Assembly: GCA_902788505.1 (NCBI GenBank)
Contig: CADAKH010000009.1
Coordinates: 19,007-83,006 of the forward strand
DNA from: Oscillospiraceae bacterium
Lineage (GTDB): Bacteria; Bacillota; Clostridia; Saccharofermentanales; Saccharofermentanaceae
Direction of reading: 5' to 3'
Length of the DNA: 64,000 nucleotides
The position numbers and the translations under genes are program-made. The notes under the pieces are model-generated. The model had not been told where the DNA came from. It saw nothing but the letters and a program-made list of their open reading frames with translations, and searched no databases. Shown here piece after piece: positions 45,101 to 53,948 of this stretch (its first letter is position 1; each line of letters starts with the position of its first letter).

Positions 45101-47203
45101 GATCCTGACAAGTGCGGAATGTTTGACGTGGTTGTTTTCGACGAGGCAAGCCAGCTTCCGACATGTAAGGCGATCGGTGTTATCGCAAGAGGTAAGGAAG
45201 CCGTAATCGTCGGTGATCCCAAGCAGATGCCGCCTACGTCTTTCTTCACTGAACAGGTAAGCGATGAGGACGATTATGAGACAGAAGATCTTGAGAGTAT
45301 TCTCGATGACTGCCTTGCTATAAGCATGCCTCAGATGTTCCTTGCCTGGCATTACAGAAGCCGTCACGAGAGCCTTATCACATTCTCAAATAAGTCGTTC
45401 TATGACGGCCGGCTTTATACTTTCCCGTCGCCTGATGACAGACTCTCAAAGGTAACTATGGTTGACTGCGGCGGCACTTTCGATTCCGGCAAGACCAGAA
45501 CAAATAAGGCTGAAGCTCAGGCCGTAATAGATGAGATTATTATGCGCGCTCACGATCCGGTACTTTCAAAGTACAGCGTAGGTGTCGTAACTTTCAATAT
45601 TCAGCAGCAGTCTCTTATCGAAGACCTCCTGGATGAAGCTGCAAGCAAGGATCCCGAACTCGAGAAATGGGCATTCGGATCTGATGAACCTGTATTTATC
45701 AAGAATCTCGAAAATGTCCAGGGTGATGAACGTGACGTGATCCTTTTCTCTGTCGGATACGGTAAGGATGAGACAGGCAAGCTCATTATGAACTTCGGTC
45801 CTCTCAACAGAGACGGCGGCTGGAGAAGACTTAATGTTGCGGTTACAAGATCAAGGATCGAGATGAAGGTTTTCTCTTCTATCTCTGCAGAGGAACTTAG
45901 GATCAACGATACGGCATCTGAAGGTGTTAAGTCATTCAAGAGATTCCTTCAGTATGCGGGCGGAAGCACCGTATGGGATCAGGATATCGCTTCAACGGGC
46001 AGTTCTTCCGATAATTCAGGCACGCCTATCATCGACAGGAATGCCGCTTTCACGGGTATCGCAGATGATATCTGCGCAAGATTCAAGGCAATCGGCTATG
46101 ACACAGATAAGGGTGTCGGCAAGTCCGGATTCAAGATCGATATCGGTGTAGTCTCACCTGATAAGGAAGGTGCATACTGCCTTGGTATTTTGCTCGATGG
46201 TCCTGTCTACGCTGCTTCCGGAACGACCACATCCAGAGAAGTTTCACAGATATCGATGCTCAAGGGCTTTGGCTGGAACATCGTAAGGATCTGGTCTCTC
46301 GAATGGTGGGAGAATCCTGACAGCGTATTCGAAAAGCTTGTTGCCCTGATCGAAGATTCAAAGAAGGAACCGGAAGAACCTGCTGCAGAAGAGACTCCCG
46401 CAGAGGAAGTCCCGGAACAGTCAACAGAGACATCTGATGAAGGTGAGGTAACAACTGAAGATACAGAGAACGGACCTCAGATAACTATCTATGGCGCATC
46501 AGAAGGCGGGGATACGGAAGATAATACTTCAGCCCCCGAAGATCAGGCTCAAAAAAAAACGACTGATGTAGAGACAGTATCTGACGGTGATCCCGCTGTT
46601 GTATATAAGGCCGCAGAACTTATGCCGAAGACAATGACTTCATCCGAGTTCTGTGATGCGAGAAATACAAAGAGCCTTCAGGATCAGGTAATTGCCATCG
46701 TGGAACAGGAATCGCCTGTAAGCTCTGATGTGCTTGCCAAGGAATTAATAACAATGGCGGGAATCAGCAAGATGACACCTAAGCTCCGCGAGCGCTGTGC
46801 TTATCTTGTCAGAAGTATCGAGAAAAGTGTTAAGCTTCAATATACTTCGCAAAAGCTCGATCTTGCTTCAGATGATGACGATTCGGAAGTCATATTCCTT
46901 TGGAAAGACGGGACTGAGATCGGCAAGGTCATGGACTTCTACAGAGTGCCTGCTGAAGGTGAGAAGCCCAGAAAGGCTGCTGATATCCCCGTGCAGGAGG
47001 CTGCATGTGCAGCAAGATATCTTGCTGTTTCACAGTATGGCATGCCTTACGAAAGCCTGATCACAGAGACATGCAAGGCGTTGGGCTTTTCGAGAGCGCC
47101 GGAAGATTCCGATAACTACAAACTCGGGAAAAGAGCGGTTGATTACTGTATCAGACAGGAACTTCTCGTCCTGGATGACGACGGTTTCGTAAAAATGGTA
47201 TAA
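42170..47203 (+). CDS. DUF4011-SF1 helicase-Vsr/MTES_1575-like nuclease protein
   Basis: 1677 residues. Residues 10-330 are DUF4011-like (WERKLLDLSTRNSLLNLRIK). The helicase has Walker A HGPPGTGKSQTI near residue 354, DEAS in VVFDEASQLPTC near 990, GDPKQMPPTSFF, NVQGDERDVILF and NVAVTRSR. Residues 1290-1400 are a Vsr-like nuclease (GFKIDIGVVSPDKEGAYCLG then DG, and GWNIVRIWSLEWW); the glutamate normally before DG reads Leu. An acidic linker and a DUF3320-like C terminus (TMTSSEFCDARNTKSLQDQV) follow. Proteins of this design are linked to phage defence (I recall the name hhe). GGGAGGAG precedes ATG. An A9 run at 46551 is a possible slippage site. Confidence 0.88.
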   Translation: MGELNSDRSKVKFDLWERKLLDLSTRNSLLNLRIKGSSIPVFVPDCANIEDLIAQEKNFQIISRGEDDEPEEDTAEETTEDTAEETFEVPDADEPAKDPVKESKKIKGVPAKDYSIEDLADITEFKEFIDKKYEKGVLVSSLTNSVLDKNIKTLYRGAKTSMEENGANTLFLACGFLKWFEKDRKEPCYAPILLIPVELIKKFGIKYTMRRRDDDVQFNVTVSEKLRQDFKIEFDSFSKTLPLDENGVNVNEVFDKVEEAVSSLKGWSVVRSCVLGLFSFSQFVMWNDMHSHRDQIAQNKIVKSLINGQLEWDYEDLSANTKVPEEDVFLPIVADASQLAAIKKAGEGASFVLHGPPGTGKSQTITSIIANCLANGKKVLFAAEKKAALDVVYNRLEKIGIAPFCLELHSNKVRKSYVLDQLKTASEVKANIKVDGDYDKALEDIAAKRRELDRYVNELHTKRGCGLSLYELINVYAANQIAANCGVFDEGFINELTPDRLKETETALGELVASSGKLEGKLPFVKSSEYSQEIKNRLPSLVENFVKAYDEFVLSIDNFEKLIASNNCRAAGGINTVGRIAGLNACGIAILKLKNLNMPKGLICCNDTESAYLSLRDMIASCKDALAKRDTLLASWQPGFLDLDVAALLSELMTAKAKNVLMRGMAEGNVYKKVKAYDLKGNRKDSLEQDFKLLSDYKNSVQNSLAFITAARGYLGELYNPGTAFPGFDVAALEALNENAHTAFNEFAAFDPTGSLRKLIGSGDQTVIDITNTFNIKVSGYKNAYDELLATYGLDSGAFEPSDALLESKKQMAETLKNDSEFLRDRMQFNLMASKCGQYKVNNLVKAYDSGTVDGDGIIGSFRKGYSSMLISLIIDNSDVLRTFSGLVFEKKITELSRVNDEFEKLTRQEIYLRIAKNLPDLSKDANVSSALGILQHAIKSGGRGVSIRTLFTQIGDLILKLCPCVLMSPLSCAQYLDPDKCGMFDVVVFDEASQLPTCKAIGVIARGKEAVIVGDPKQMPPTSFFTEQVSDEDDYETEDLESILDDCLAISMPQMFLAWHYRSRHESLITFSNKSFYDGRLYTFPSPDDRLSKVTMVDCGGTFDSGKTRTNKAEAQAVIDEIIMRAHDPVLSKYSVGVVTFNIQQQSLIEDLLDEAASKDPELEKWAFGSDEPVFIKNLENVQGDERDVILFSVGYGKDETGKLIMNFGPLNRDGGWRRLNVAVTRSRIEMKVFSSISAEELRINDTASEGVKSFKRFLQYAGGSTVWDQDIASTGSSSDNSGTPIIDRNAAFTGIADDICARFKAIGYDTDKGVGKSGFKIDIGVVSPDKEGAYCLGILLDGPVYAASGTTTSREVSQISMLKGFGWNIVRIWSLEWWENPDSVFEKLVALIEDSKKEPEEPAAEETPAEEVPEQSTETSDEGEVTTEDTENGPQITIYGASEGGDTEDNTSAPEDQAQKKTTDVETVSDGDPAVVYKAAELMPKTMTSSEFCDARNTKSLQDQVIAIVEQESPVSSDVLAKELITMAGISKMTPKLRERCAYLVRSIEKSVKLQYTSQKLDLASDDDDSEVIFLWKDGTEIGKVMDFYRVPAEGEKPRKAADIPVQEAACAARYLAVSQYGMPYESLITETCKALGFSRAPEDSDNYKLGKRAVDYCIRQELLVLDDDGFVKMV

Positions 47204-47204
47204 T
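47199..47204 (+). promoter_or_regulatory. Extended -10 box seven bases before a start codon
   Basis: TATAAT preceded by TGG, at the very end of the helicase gene. The predicted start of transcription is the A of the ATG at 47212, so the next gene would be leaderless when transcribed from here. Confidence 0.5.
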
Positions 47205-47211
47205 TTGCGGC

Positions 47212-47796
47212 ATGAGTGAAGAAGAGAACAACTTAAATCTTAATAACGTTTTTAAGACTCCTCTGTATGAGAGGCCGGGAAGACTTGATCCCGACCGTAA
47301 TGTTCCGATTACGAGACAGGACAGAGTCGATGTTAATATTCACTACGACAGTGAGCAGAAAACGTTTGTGAAAGATTCGGATTCTGCCGAGTTTACCGAG
47401 CAGTCCGTAAATGCTATGGATCCTTTCGAGGATTCTGCTCTTCTGAGCGGCGATATCAAGCCGAAGGTTGTCGGTATCAGGACCGGAGCTCCGAAATATG
47501 AGAGCAAGATCTTCGTACCTGAGATCGATACGGGTGTTGCCGGCCGTAAGATCAGGACTCCTGTTATAAATGAACCCGAGCAACCTGTCTATGTCGCAGA
47601 AGAAGACGCTGCTGCTTCATCAGATTTCATCGCTGATGCCATGAGCGGCGTTGAGACGGCTGAGAAAGTCCAGGCCAGGACTTCATCTTCATCTGCAAAT
47701 GAGCCAAGTGTTACCAGGCTTAAGATGTATGCATTGCTCTTAGGCGTTGTAGTTGTTCTTGAGATCGCCGGAATCGCGGTTCTGGCAGTGATTTAA
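47212..47796 (+). CDS. Tail-anchored membrane protein of unknown function
   Basis: 194 residues, mostly polar and probably disordered, ending in one hydrophobic segment (LKMYALLLGVVVVLEIAGIA) with only three residues after it. No ribosome binding site is seen. It follows the helicase gene by 8 bases and may be its membrane partner, but a separate promoter suggests an independent role. The family is not recognised. Confidence 0.7.
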   Translation: MSEEENNLNLNNVFKTPLYERPGRLDPDRNVPITRQDRVDVNIHYDSEQKTFVKDSDSAEFTEQSVNAMDPFEDSALLSGDIKPKVVGIRTGAPKYESKIFVPEIDTGVAGRKIRTPVINEPEQPVYVAEEDAAASSDFIADAMSGVETAEKVQARTSSSSANEPSVTRLKMYALLLGVVVVLEIAGIAVLAVI

Positions 47797-47814
47797 GCAA
47801 TCAAGTTATATCTT

Positions 47815-47858
47815 AAAAAAGAAGAGGTTGCCTCGTTATGAGACAACCTCTGTTTTTC
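47815..47858. terminator. Bidirectional terminator between convergent genes
   Basis: AGAGGTTG (47823-47830) pairs with CAACCTCT (47844-47851), extended by CTC/GAG inside. TGTTTTTC follows on the plus strand and TTCTTTTTT on the minus strand, so it serves both the tail-anchored gene and the uracil permease gene. Confidence 0.85.
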
Positions 47859-47873
47859 ATAAGTTTTGAAAGC

Positions 47874-49472
47874 TTATTTCTTCTTTTTCTTTTCAGTCTT
47901 CAAAGGCTCATCTGTTATCGTTGAGTCCTTGGCCTGAGCTGCCTTCTGATTGCTCTCGAAAACATAGTCTTTGCCGGGAAGGACTGCGTTAAGGATGATG
48001 CCTACGAGTGAACCTACTGCAAGACCGGAGAGTGAGATAACGACTAAAGGCTCTGTTGTAGTGACTGTTTCTTTAACGGAATCGCCTGCCTTAACCATTA
48101 AGTCTGCAGGAATATTTACGCTTCCGTCAGCTTCTACATAATATTTGTTGCCGTCAACTTCATAGTATTCAACATTCTGCTGAACTTCCTTGGTGCCGAC
48201 AGGGATCTTGATAGCCTGAGCTGCACTGTACTGAATACCGATCGAGAGAACGAGGATGATGGCTGCGATTATGACGTTTCTTGCCTTGCCGAAGTCGATC
48301 TTGTTCTCAACTACGTTTCTTACACCGACTGCAGAGATCATGCCGTAGAGTACAAGGGAGATACCGCCTACAACAGGTGTAGGGATAGCAGAGATGCAAG
48401 CTGCGAGCTTAGGTGAGATTGAGAAGCAGATAGCGAAAACGGCTGCAAGTCTTATTACGAAAGGATCGTAAACTTTGGAAAGAGTAAGAACGCCTGTGTT
48501 CTCGCCGTATGTTGTATTGGCGGGAGCGCCGAAAAGTGATGCCAGTGTTGTGGCAAGACCGTCTCCCATGAGTGTTCTGTGGAGTCCGGGATCCTTGATG
48601 AAGTTCTCGCCGACTGTTGAAGAGATAGCGGAGATGTCACCGATATGCTCAACGATAGTAGCAAGAGAGATAGGAACGATGGTGATGATAGCTGTGATGA
48701 GAAGGCTTGTATTGAGATTGCCGCCTGTGAAGATGTTGAAAACGGTATCCTCATACTTGATAGGCAATCCGATCCATGCTGCATTCTTGATATTCTCGAT
48801 GCTTGCAACTGAGAAGAGCTGGAAGTTTGAATTGCCTGCAATCGTATAGTAATCGCCTGATACCTGTCCGGTAGCAAGTGTAAGGATGATGCAGAGTGCG
48901 CATGCTCCGACTACACCTAAGAGGATAGGAATGATCTTGATCATGCCTTTGCCCCAGATATTGCAGATTACGATGATGAGGATCGCAACAACTGCGACGA
49001 GCCAGTTTGTTGAACAGCTGTTGATAGCTGTAGCTGAAAGGCAGAGACCGATTGCAATGATGATAGGGCCTGTTACGATAGGCGGGAAGAACTTCATTAC
49101 ACGGTTAACGCCGAATGCCTTGATAAGTCCTGCGAGAATGAGATAAACAAGACCTGCAAGCGCAACACCGAAGCATGCATAGGGCAGGAGCTCTCTTTCA
49201 CCGTGAGGAGCGATAGCAAAATAACCTGCGAGGAAAGCGAAAGATGAACCTAAGAATGCAGGAACCTTTCTCTTGGAAATAAGATGGAAAAGGATAGTTC
49301 CCAATCCTGCGAAAAGAAGTGTGGCTGAAACTGACAGACCGGTGAGGATAGGGACGAGGACGGTTGATCCGAACATAGCGAACATGTGTTGGAAACCAAG
49401 CACGATAACACGGCCGGCACCCAGTGATTTCGCGTCGTAGACAGCTCCATCCTGAAGACTGGATTTACTCAT
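47874..49472 (-). CDS. Uracil/xanthine permease (NCS2 family)
   Basis: 532 residues with about 14 membrane segments. Family motifs: FGSTVLVPILTGLSVSATLL near the N terminus, and NTTYGENTGVLTLSKVYDP for substrate binding. It is about 100 residues longer than UraA because of a hydrophilic insert near residues 415-475 (EYYEVDGNKYYVEADGSVNI) before the last membrane segment, and a Lys-rich tail. Divergent from upp, which supports uracil as substrate. GGAGGG lies 7 bases before the ATG. Confidence 0.9.
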   Translation of the reverse strand: MSKSSLQDGAVYDAKSLGAGRVIVLGFQHMFAMFGSTVLVPILTGLSVSATLLFAGLGTILFHLISKRKVPAFLGSSFAFLAGYFAIAPHGERELLPYACFGVALAGLVYLILAGLIKAFGVNRVMKFFPPIVTGPIIIAIGLCLSATAINSCSTNWLVAVVAILIIVICNIWGKGMIKIIPILLGVVGACALCIILTLATGQVSGDYYTIAGNSNFQLFSVASIENIKNAAWIGLPIKYEDTVFNIFTGGNLNTSLLITAIITIVPISLATIVEHIGDISAISSTVGENFIKDPGLHRTLMGDGLATTLASLFGAPANTTYGENTGVLTLSKVYDPFVIRLAAVFAICFSISPKLAACISAIPTPVVGGISLVLYGMISAVGVRNVVENKIDFGKARNVIIAAIILVLSIGIQYSAAQAIKIPVGTKEVQQNVEYYEVDGNKYYVEADGSVNIPADLMVKAGDSVKETVTTTEPLVVISLSGLAVGSLVGIILNAVLPGKDYVFESNQKAAQAKDSTITDEPLKTEKKKKK

Positions 49473-49587
49473 AACAAGCCCTCCGTTGTATTTGAAATTT
49501 AATTAATAATAGCACTCTTATGTAAAATTCAAGCAACCATTTTGACATTTGGCTGTAATATTTATCACTTTAATGAAGCTGTGTTTA

Positions 49588-49615
49588 TTGACTTAATATT
49601 TCATTCATCTAAAAT
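49588..49615 (+). promoter_or_regulatory. upp promoter (TTGACT-16-TAAAAT)
   Basis: TTGACT (49588-49593), 16 bases, TAAAAT (49610-49615). A small hairpin (GAGA...TCTC) lies between the expected start near 49622 and the gene. No PyrR-type element was recognised. Confidence 0.65.
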
Positions 49616-49665
49616 ATTCAAGAGATTGTTCTAAGCCGATTCTCTATATGAAAAAGGAGACGAAT

Positions 49666-50310
49666 ATGCAGTACAAGGATTTTAAGAACGTACAGGTAAT
49701 GGACCATCCGCTCATCAAGCACAAGATCTCACTTTTGAGAAAAGTGGAGACGGGTACATACGAGTTCAGACATCTTGTAGAAGAGATCGCAATGCTTGAA
49801 GGTTATGAGGCATTACGGAATCTTCCTTTGAAGGATGTTGAAGTCCAGACCCCACTTGAGAAGACAATGACTCCCATGATCGACGGTAAGAAGCTCGCTA
49901 TCGTTCCTATTCTCCGTGCAGGTCTCGGAATGGTTCCCGGTGTTGAAGCTCTTGTTCCTCTTGCAAAGGTCGGCCATATCGGTCTTTACAGAGATCCCGA
50001 GACTCATGAACCTCACGATTACTACTGCAAGCTTCCCGATCCCATCGATCAGCGTCTCATCGTTGTAGTTGACCCTATGCTCGCTACAGGCGGTTCAGCA
50101 GTTGATGCGGTTAATTCAATTAAGGCTCACGGCGGAAAGCAGATTAAGTTCATGTGCATCATAGCAGCTCCCGTAGGTATCGAAAGACTTGCAAAGGCTC
50201 ATCCTGACATTGATATCTATGTAGGCAATGTCGACAGGGAACTGAATGAAAATGCGTATATTCTCCCCGGTTTGGGAGATGCGGGTGACCGTATTTTCGG
50301 CACTAAATAA
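49666..50310 (+). CDS. upp: Uracil phosphoribosyltransferase
   Basis: 214 residues from ATG 49666 (AAGGAG 6 bases upstream). Converts uracil and PRPP to UMP, the salvage step that fits the divergent uracil permease. The PRPP-binding loop [17 protein letters not shown] and the uracil-binding C terminus ([19 protein letters not shown]) are intact. Confidence 0.97.
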   Translation: MQYKDFKNVQVMDHPLIKHKISLLRKVETGTYEFRHLVEEIAMLEGYEALRNLPLKDVEVQTPLEKTMTPMIDGKKLAIVPILRAGLGMVPGVEALVPLAKVGHIGLYRDPETHEPHDYYCKLPDPIDQRLIVVVDPMLATGGSAVDAVNSIKAHGGKQIKFMCIIAAPVGIERLAKAHPDIDIYVGNVDRELNENAYILPGLGDAGDRIFGTK

Positions 50311-50340
50311 ATCATTAAAACCATTGGAGGAAAGTGTTTT

Positions 50341-51117
50341 ATGGTTATGAAGAAGGTTGTGGCTTCTGTTCTGGCAGTAGCTACTATGGCACTTGCTTTT
50401 GCAGGTTGCGGCAAGAAGGACACCAAGAAGTTTGTCGTAGGTTTCGATCAGGAATTCCCGCCTATGGGATTCGTTGCTGATGACGGTTCTTATGTAGGTT
50501 TCGACCTTGATCTCGCGCAGGAGTGCGCAAAGCGTATGGGACGTGAATTCGTTGCTCAGCCTATCGCCTGGGATTCAAAGGACCAGGAGCTTAAGTCAGG
50601 CAACATCGACTGCATCTGGAACGGCTTTACTATCAGCGGCAGAGAAGACGGATATACATGGTCTGAGCCTTACATGGTCAACGATCAGGTAGTAGTTGTT
50701 AAGAACGATTCCGGCATCACATCTCTTGCTGATCTTGCAGGCCTTAAGGTTGCAGTTCAGAAGGATTCATCCGGTCTTGCTGCACTGAACGACAATCCGG
50801 CTCTCACAGATACATTCGGTGAACTTGTTGAGATCGATTCTTATCTTCAGGCAATGATGGAACTTGAGATGGGCAGTGTAGATGCAATCGTTATGGATGA
50901 GATCGTTGCCCGTTATGAGATCCAGACATCAGGCAAGCCTTTCACTGTTCTCGATGAGGCAGTAGCTTCCGAGGAATACGGTGTTGGTTTCCTTCTCGGA
51001 AATACAGCACTCCGTGATGAAGTTCAGAAGACTCTTGAAGATATGGCTGCTGACGGCACAATGAAGCAGATCTCCGAGAAGTGGTTCGGCTCTGACGTTA
51101 CGATCATCGGCAAGTAA
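50341..51117 (+). CDS. Amino-acid ABC transporter substrate-binding lipoprotein
   Basis: 258 residues. A lipoprotein signal peptide ends in the lipobox AFAGC near residue 23. The mature part is a type II periplasmic-binding fold of the polar amino-acid group (FVVGFDQEFPPMGFVADDGS, YVGFDLDLAQECAKRMGREF). Gene order with a single permease, an ATPase and a PLP C-S lyase suggests cystine or a related sulfur amino acid. GGAGG precedes the ATG by 10 bases. A terminator follows before the permease. Confidence 0.9.
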   Translation: MVMKKVVASVLAVATMALAFAGCGKKDTKKFVVGFDQEFPPMGFVADDGSYVGFDLDLAQECAKRMGREFVAQPIAWDSKDQELKSGNIDCIWNGFTISGREDGYTWSEPYMVNDQVVVVKNDSGITSLADLAGLKVAVQKDSSGLAALNDNPALTDTFGELVEIDSYLQAMMELEMGSVDAIVMDEIVARYEIQTSGKPFTVLDEAVASEEYGVGFLLGNTALRDEVQKTLEDMAADGTMKQISEKWFGSDVTIIGK

Positions 51118-51140
51118 TATAAGTGCTTAAATGACTTTCA

Positions 51141-51178
51141 AAAGCTGTTCCGGGTATTTCCGGAGCAGCTTTTTATTA
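51141..51178 (+). terminator. Terminator between binding protein and permease genes
   Basis: AAAGCTGTTCCGG and CCGGAGCAGCTTT form a long stem with a mismatch around GTATTT, followed by TTATTATG. It would allow high production of the binding protein relative to the membrane parts. Confidence 0.8.
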
Positions 51179-51206
51179 TGGTAAAGCAAGTTTTCCGTAT
51201 ATTTGT

Positions 51207-51212
51207 TATAAT
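51207..51212 (+). promoter_or_regulatory. Extended -10 box close to the permease start codon
   Basis: TATAAT preceded by TGT, nine bases before the ATG at 51222. It gives the permease-ATPase pair its own promoter with a leader of zero to three bases. Confidence 0.5.
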
Positions 51213-51221
51213 CTGTTCGTT

Positions 51222-51893
51222 ATGGGTTCATTACAGTCGACATTTATTCAGTTAGCTCAGGGCTTTAAGTTTACTTTCGGGATCTTCTTCTTCACGTTGA
51301 TCTTCTCGATTCCTTTGGGTCTGCTTGTTTCAAGGGGAAGGATGTCAAAGATAAAGATCGTGTCTTTGATATTCCGGCTTTACATCTCGATCCTGAGAGG
51401 CACGCCTTTGATGCTTCAGCTCCTGCTTGTCTATTTCGGACCCTACTATATCTTCGGCGTGAACCTTGGAAGTATCCAGCTCGGACCGTTCAATTACAGG
51501 TTCATTGCAACGATCATTGCATTCTCACTTAACTACGCCGCTTATTTTGCAGAGATCTTCAGAGGCGGAATCCAGTCGATGCCCAAAGGTCAGTATGAAG
51601 CTGCAACGGTTCTGGGCTTCTCGAAAATGCAGACTTACTTCAAGATCATTCTCCCTCAGGTCGTAAAGCGTGTACTTCCGTCTGTTTCCAACGAGATCAT
51701 TACGCTCGTAAAAGACACTTCTCTTGCACAGGTCCTTTCCGTTACCGAGATGTTCACCAAAGCATCAGCAGCGGCATCTGCGCAGGTATCCGTAATGCCG
51801 TTTATCGTCGCAGGCGCTTTCTACTATGCAATGAACCTGATCGTAGAGACGATACTGAACCGCGTGGAAAAATCCATGTCTTACTATTCGTGA
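51222..51893 (+). CDS. Amino-acid ABC transporter permease
   Basis: 223 residues with five membrane segments. The His/Glu/Gln family permease signature is clear: [20 protein letters not shown] and the EAA loop [20 protein letters not shown] followed by [12 protein letters not shown]. No ribosome binding site is present before the ATG. The ATPase gene starts 13 bases after its stop. It forms the membrane channel for the lipoprotein-delivered substrate. Confidence 0.94.
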   Translation: MGSLQSTFIQLAQGFKFTFGIFFFTLIFSIPLGLLVSRGRMSKIKIVSLIFRLYISILRGTPLMLQLLLVYFGPYYIFGVNLGSIQLGPFNYRFIATIIAFSLNYAAYFAEIFRGGIQSMPKGQYEAATVLGFSKMQTYFKIILPQVVKRVLPSVSNEIITLVKDTSLAQVLSVTEMFTKASAAASAQVSVMPFIVAGAFYYAMNLIVETILNRVEKSMSYYS

Positions 51894-51906
51894 TGAGGTT
51901 ATCCTA

Positions 51907-52677
51907 ATGTCTGATTCAAATAAAGATGCAGTTCTTGAGATAAAAGACATATTCAAGTCCTTCGGTGACCTTGAGGTCCTTAAGGGAATAAACCTGGAGG
52001 TTAAAAGAGGTGAGGTCGTTGCCGTTATCGGTCCTTCGGGCGGCGGCAAATCCACGCTCCTGCGTTGTGCGACCACACTCGAAAAGGTCGACTTCGGAAA
52101 GATCGTTATAGGCGGAGATGTCCTTTGCGAAGACATAGACGGCCATTGCAGATACTGCGATAAGAAGCTCGAAAAGCAGATCCGCTCAAAGTTCGGTCTC
52201 GTATTCCAGAACTTCAATCTCTTCCCGCACTTCTCAGTTAGAAGAAATATCACCGAAGCTCTTATTCACGTTCATAAAAAGTCCAAGGCCGAAGCAGACA
52301 TAATCTGCGATGAACTTCTTTTGAAGATGGACCTTGTCGAAAAGGCTGACGCATATCCGTGCAACCTTTCCGGCGGACAGCAGCAGCGTGTATCTATCGC
52401 AAGAGCTCTGGCTACAAACCCTGAGATCATTTTCTTTGACGAGCCTACATCCGCATTGGATCCCGAGCTCACAAAAGGCGTTCTTACCGTAATCAGAGAG
52501 CTTGCAGAAGAGAAGATGACAATGGTAATCGTAACTCACGAGATGAGTTTTGCGCGTGATGTTGCAGACAGGATCATCTTTATGGACGGCGGTGTCATCG
52601 TAGAAGAAGGTCCCGCATATGAGCTTGTTTCAAATCCTAAGCAGGAGAGAACGAAAGCGTTCTTAGCAGGATATTAA
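51907..52677 (+). CDS. Amino-acid ABC transporter ATPase
   Basis: 256 residues. Walker A is GPSGGGKST, the signature is [15 protein letters not shown], Walker B is [14 protein letters not shown] and the H-loop VTHEMSF. An insert of about 15 residues before the Q-loop carries Cys residues ([14 protein letters not shown]), not usual in GlnQ-type proteins. GAGG lies before the ATG. It energises the upstream permease. Confidence 0.94.
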   Translation: MSDSNKDAVLEIKDIFKSFGDLEVLKGINLEVKRGEVVAVIGPSGGGKSTLLRCATTLEKVDFGKIVIGGDVLCEDIDGHCRYCDKKLEKQIRSKFGLVFQNFNLFPHFSVRRNITEALIHVHKKSKAEADIICDELLLKMDLVEKADAYPCNLSGGQQQRVSIARALATNPEIIFFDEPTSALDPELTKGVLTVIRELAEEKMTMVIVTHEMSFARDVADRIIFMDGGVIVEEGPAYELVSNPKQERTKAFLAGY

Positions 52678-52787
52678 GGGCGCAATTTATTCACGGATTT
52701 CAAACAGTATTTGCCTTACGGCAAAGAACTCATTCGTTAGAAGAATAAACTGCTTTGCTTTTCTATGATTAGAAAGGGGATTAGCAA

Positions 52788-53939
52788 ATGATTGACTTCG
52801 ATGAAATTATTGACAGAAATACCCCGGAAGATATTAAGTATGAACGGATTGAAGGCATCGATGACCTTATCCCGATGTGGGTTGCTGACATGGATTTCAG
52901 GTGCCCTTTGGAAGTAAGGCAGAGCCTTACGGAAGTTGCCCAAAGGGGCGTATTCGGTTATTCGGAAGCGGATGAATCTTACGATAAGGCGCTTACCGGC
53001 TGGTATAAGAGAAGATACGGTTGGGATGTTGATCCCCGGACTGTTATAAAGCTTCCGGGTGTTGTCCTCGGTATCTCGGATTCGATTATGGCTCTCACAA
53101 AAGAGAACGACAGCATCCTCATCTTTGAACCGCTCTATGGTCCTATCGGAAGAGCCGTAACAGGAAGCGGAAGAAATCTTGTCGTATCGGATCTTGTTAT
53201 GAAGGGTTCCCGTTATGAGATCGATTTAGATGACTTTGAGAAAAAGGTCCGCGAAAATAATGTGAAGATGCTGATATTCTGCAATCCGCATAATCCTGCA
53301 GGCCGGGTATGGACCAGGGATGAACTCTTAAAGGTAGGCGATATCTGTCTTAGAAATCATATGGTGATCGTCTGTGATGAGATCCATGCAGACTTTGTTT
53401 ACAGCGGACATAAGCATATTCCGTTTGCATCTTTGTCGGAAGAATTGAAGAAGATAACTGTTACATGCACTTCGGCCACCAAGTCATTCAACATAGCAGG
53501 CATCCAGGCTGCTAATATCGTCATTGCCGATGATTCAATGCGCAGGGCAGTGGATAAGTATGCTTTTACGACTGGCGCATTCGGACTTAATATCATGGGC
53601 CTTGTTGCAACCAGGGCCGCCTATACATACGGCGACAGGTGGATGGATGAACTTATCTCCTATCTTGAAGGCAACACAGAACTGGTTAAGTCACGTCTTA
53701 AAGGCACAAAGCTTAAAGTGACTGATATCGAAGGAACATACCTTATGTGGATAGATGCATCTGCAATGGGTCTTGAAGATCCTTCAGGATTCTTCATTGA
53801 TAAGGCTCACATTAAGTTCTCTGAAGGCAAGTTCTTCTCGAAAAAGGCAGGTCAGTTTATCCGGATGAATGTTGCCTGCCCAAGAAGCGTTGTAAATGAA
53901 GCATTGGACAGAATGCTTGCTGTACCCGGGATCAGATAA
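52788..53939 (+). CDS. PatB/MalY-type PLP-dependent C-S lyase or aminotransferase
   Basis: 383 residues, fold-type I. The PLP lysine is in TSATKSFNIAGIQAANIVIA; the cofactor region CDEIHADFVYSGHKHIPFAS and PHNPAGRVWT are typical of the MalY/PatB group, which releases thiol from cystathionine or cystine. Just after the ABC transporter, so uptake plus cleavage of a sulfur amino acid is a reasonable joint role. AAAGGGG precedes the ATG by 8 bases. Confidence 0.92.
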   Translation: MIDFDEIIDRNTPEDIKYERIEGIDDLIPMWVADMDFRCPLEVRQSLTEVAQRGVFGYSEADESYDKALTGWYKRRYGWDVDPRTVIKLPGVVLGISDSIMALTKENDSILIFEPLYGPIGRAVTGSGRNLVVSDLVMKGSRYEIDLDDFEKKVRENNVKMLIFCNPHNPAGRVWTRDELLKVGDICLRNHMVIVCDEIHADFVYSGHKHIPFASLSEELKKITVTCTSATKSFNIAGIQAANIVIADDSMRRAVDKYAFTTGAFGLNIMGLVATRAAYTYGDRWMDELISYLEGNTELVKSRLKGTKLKVTDIEGTYLMWIDASAMGLEDPSGFFIDKAHIKFSEGKFFSKKAGQFIRMNVACPRSVVNEALDRMLAVPGIR

Positions 53940-53948
53940 AGCTCTTGA

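Noticed and set aside
52678..52787. TTTGCC-TTAC-GGCAAA as a terminator of the ABC operon
   Set aside because: The stem is only six bases and no T-run follows.
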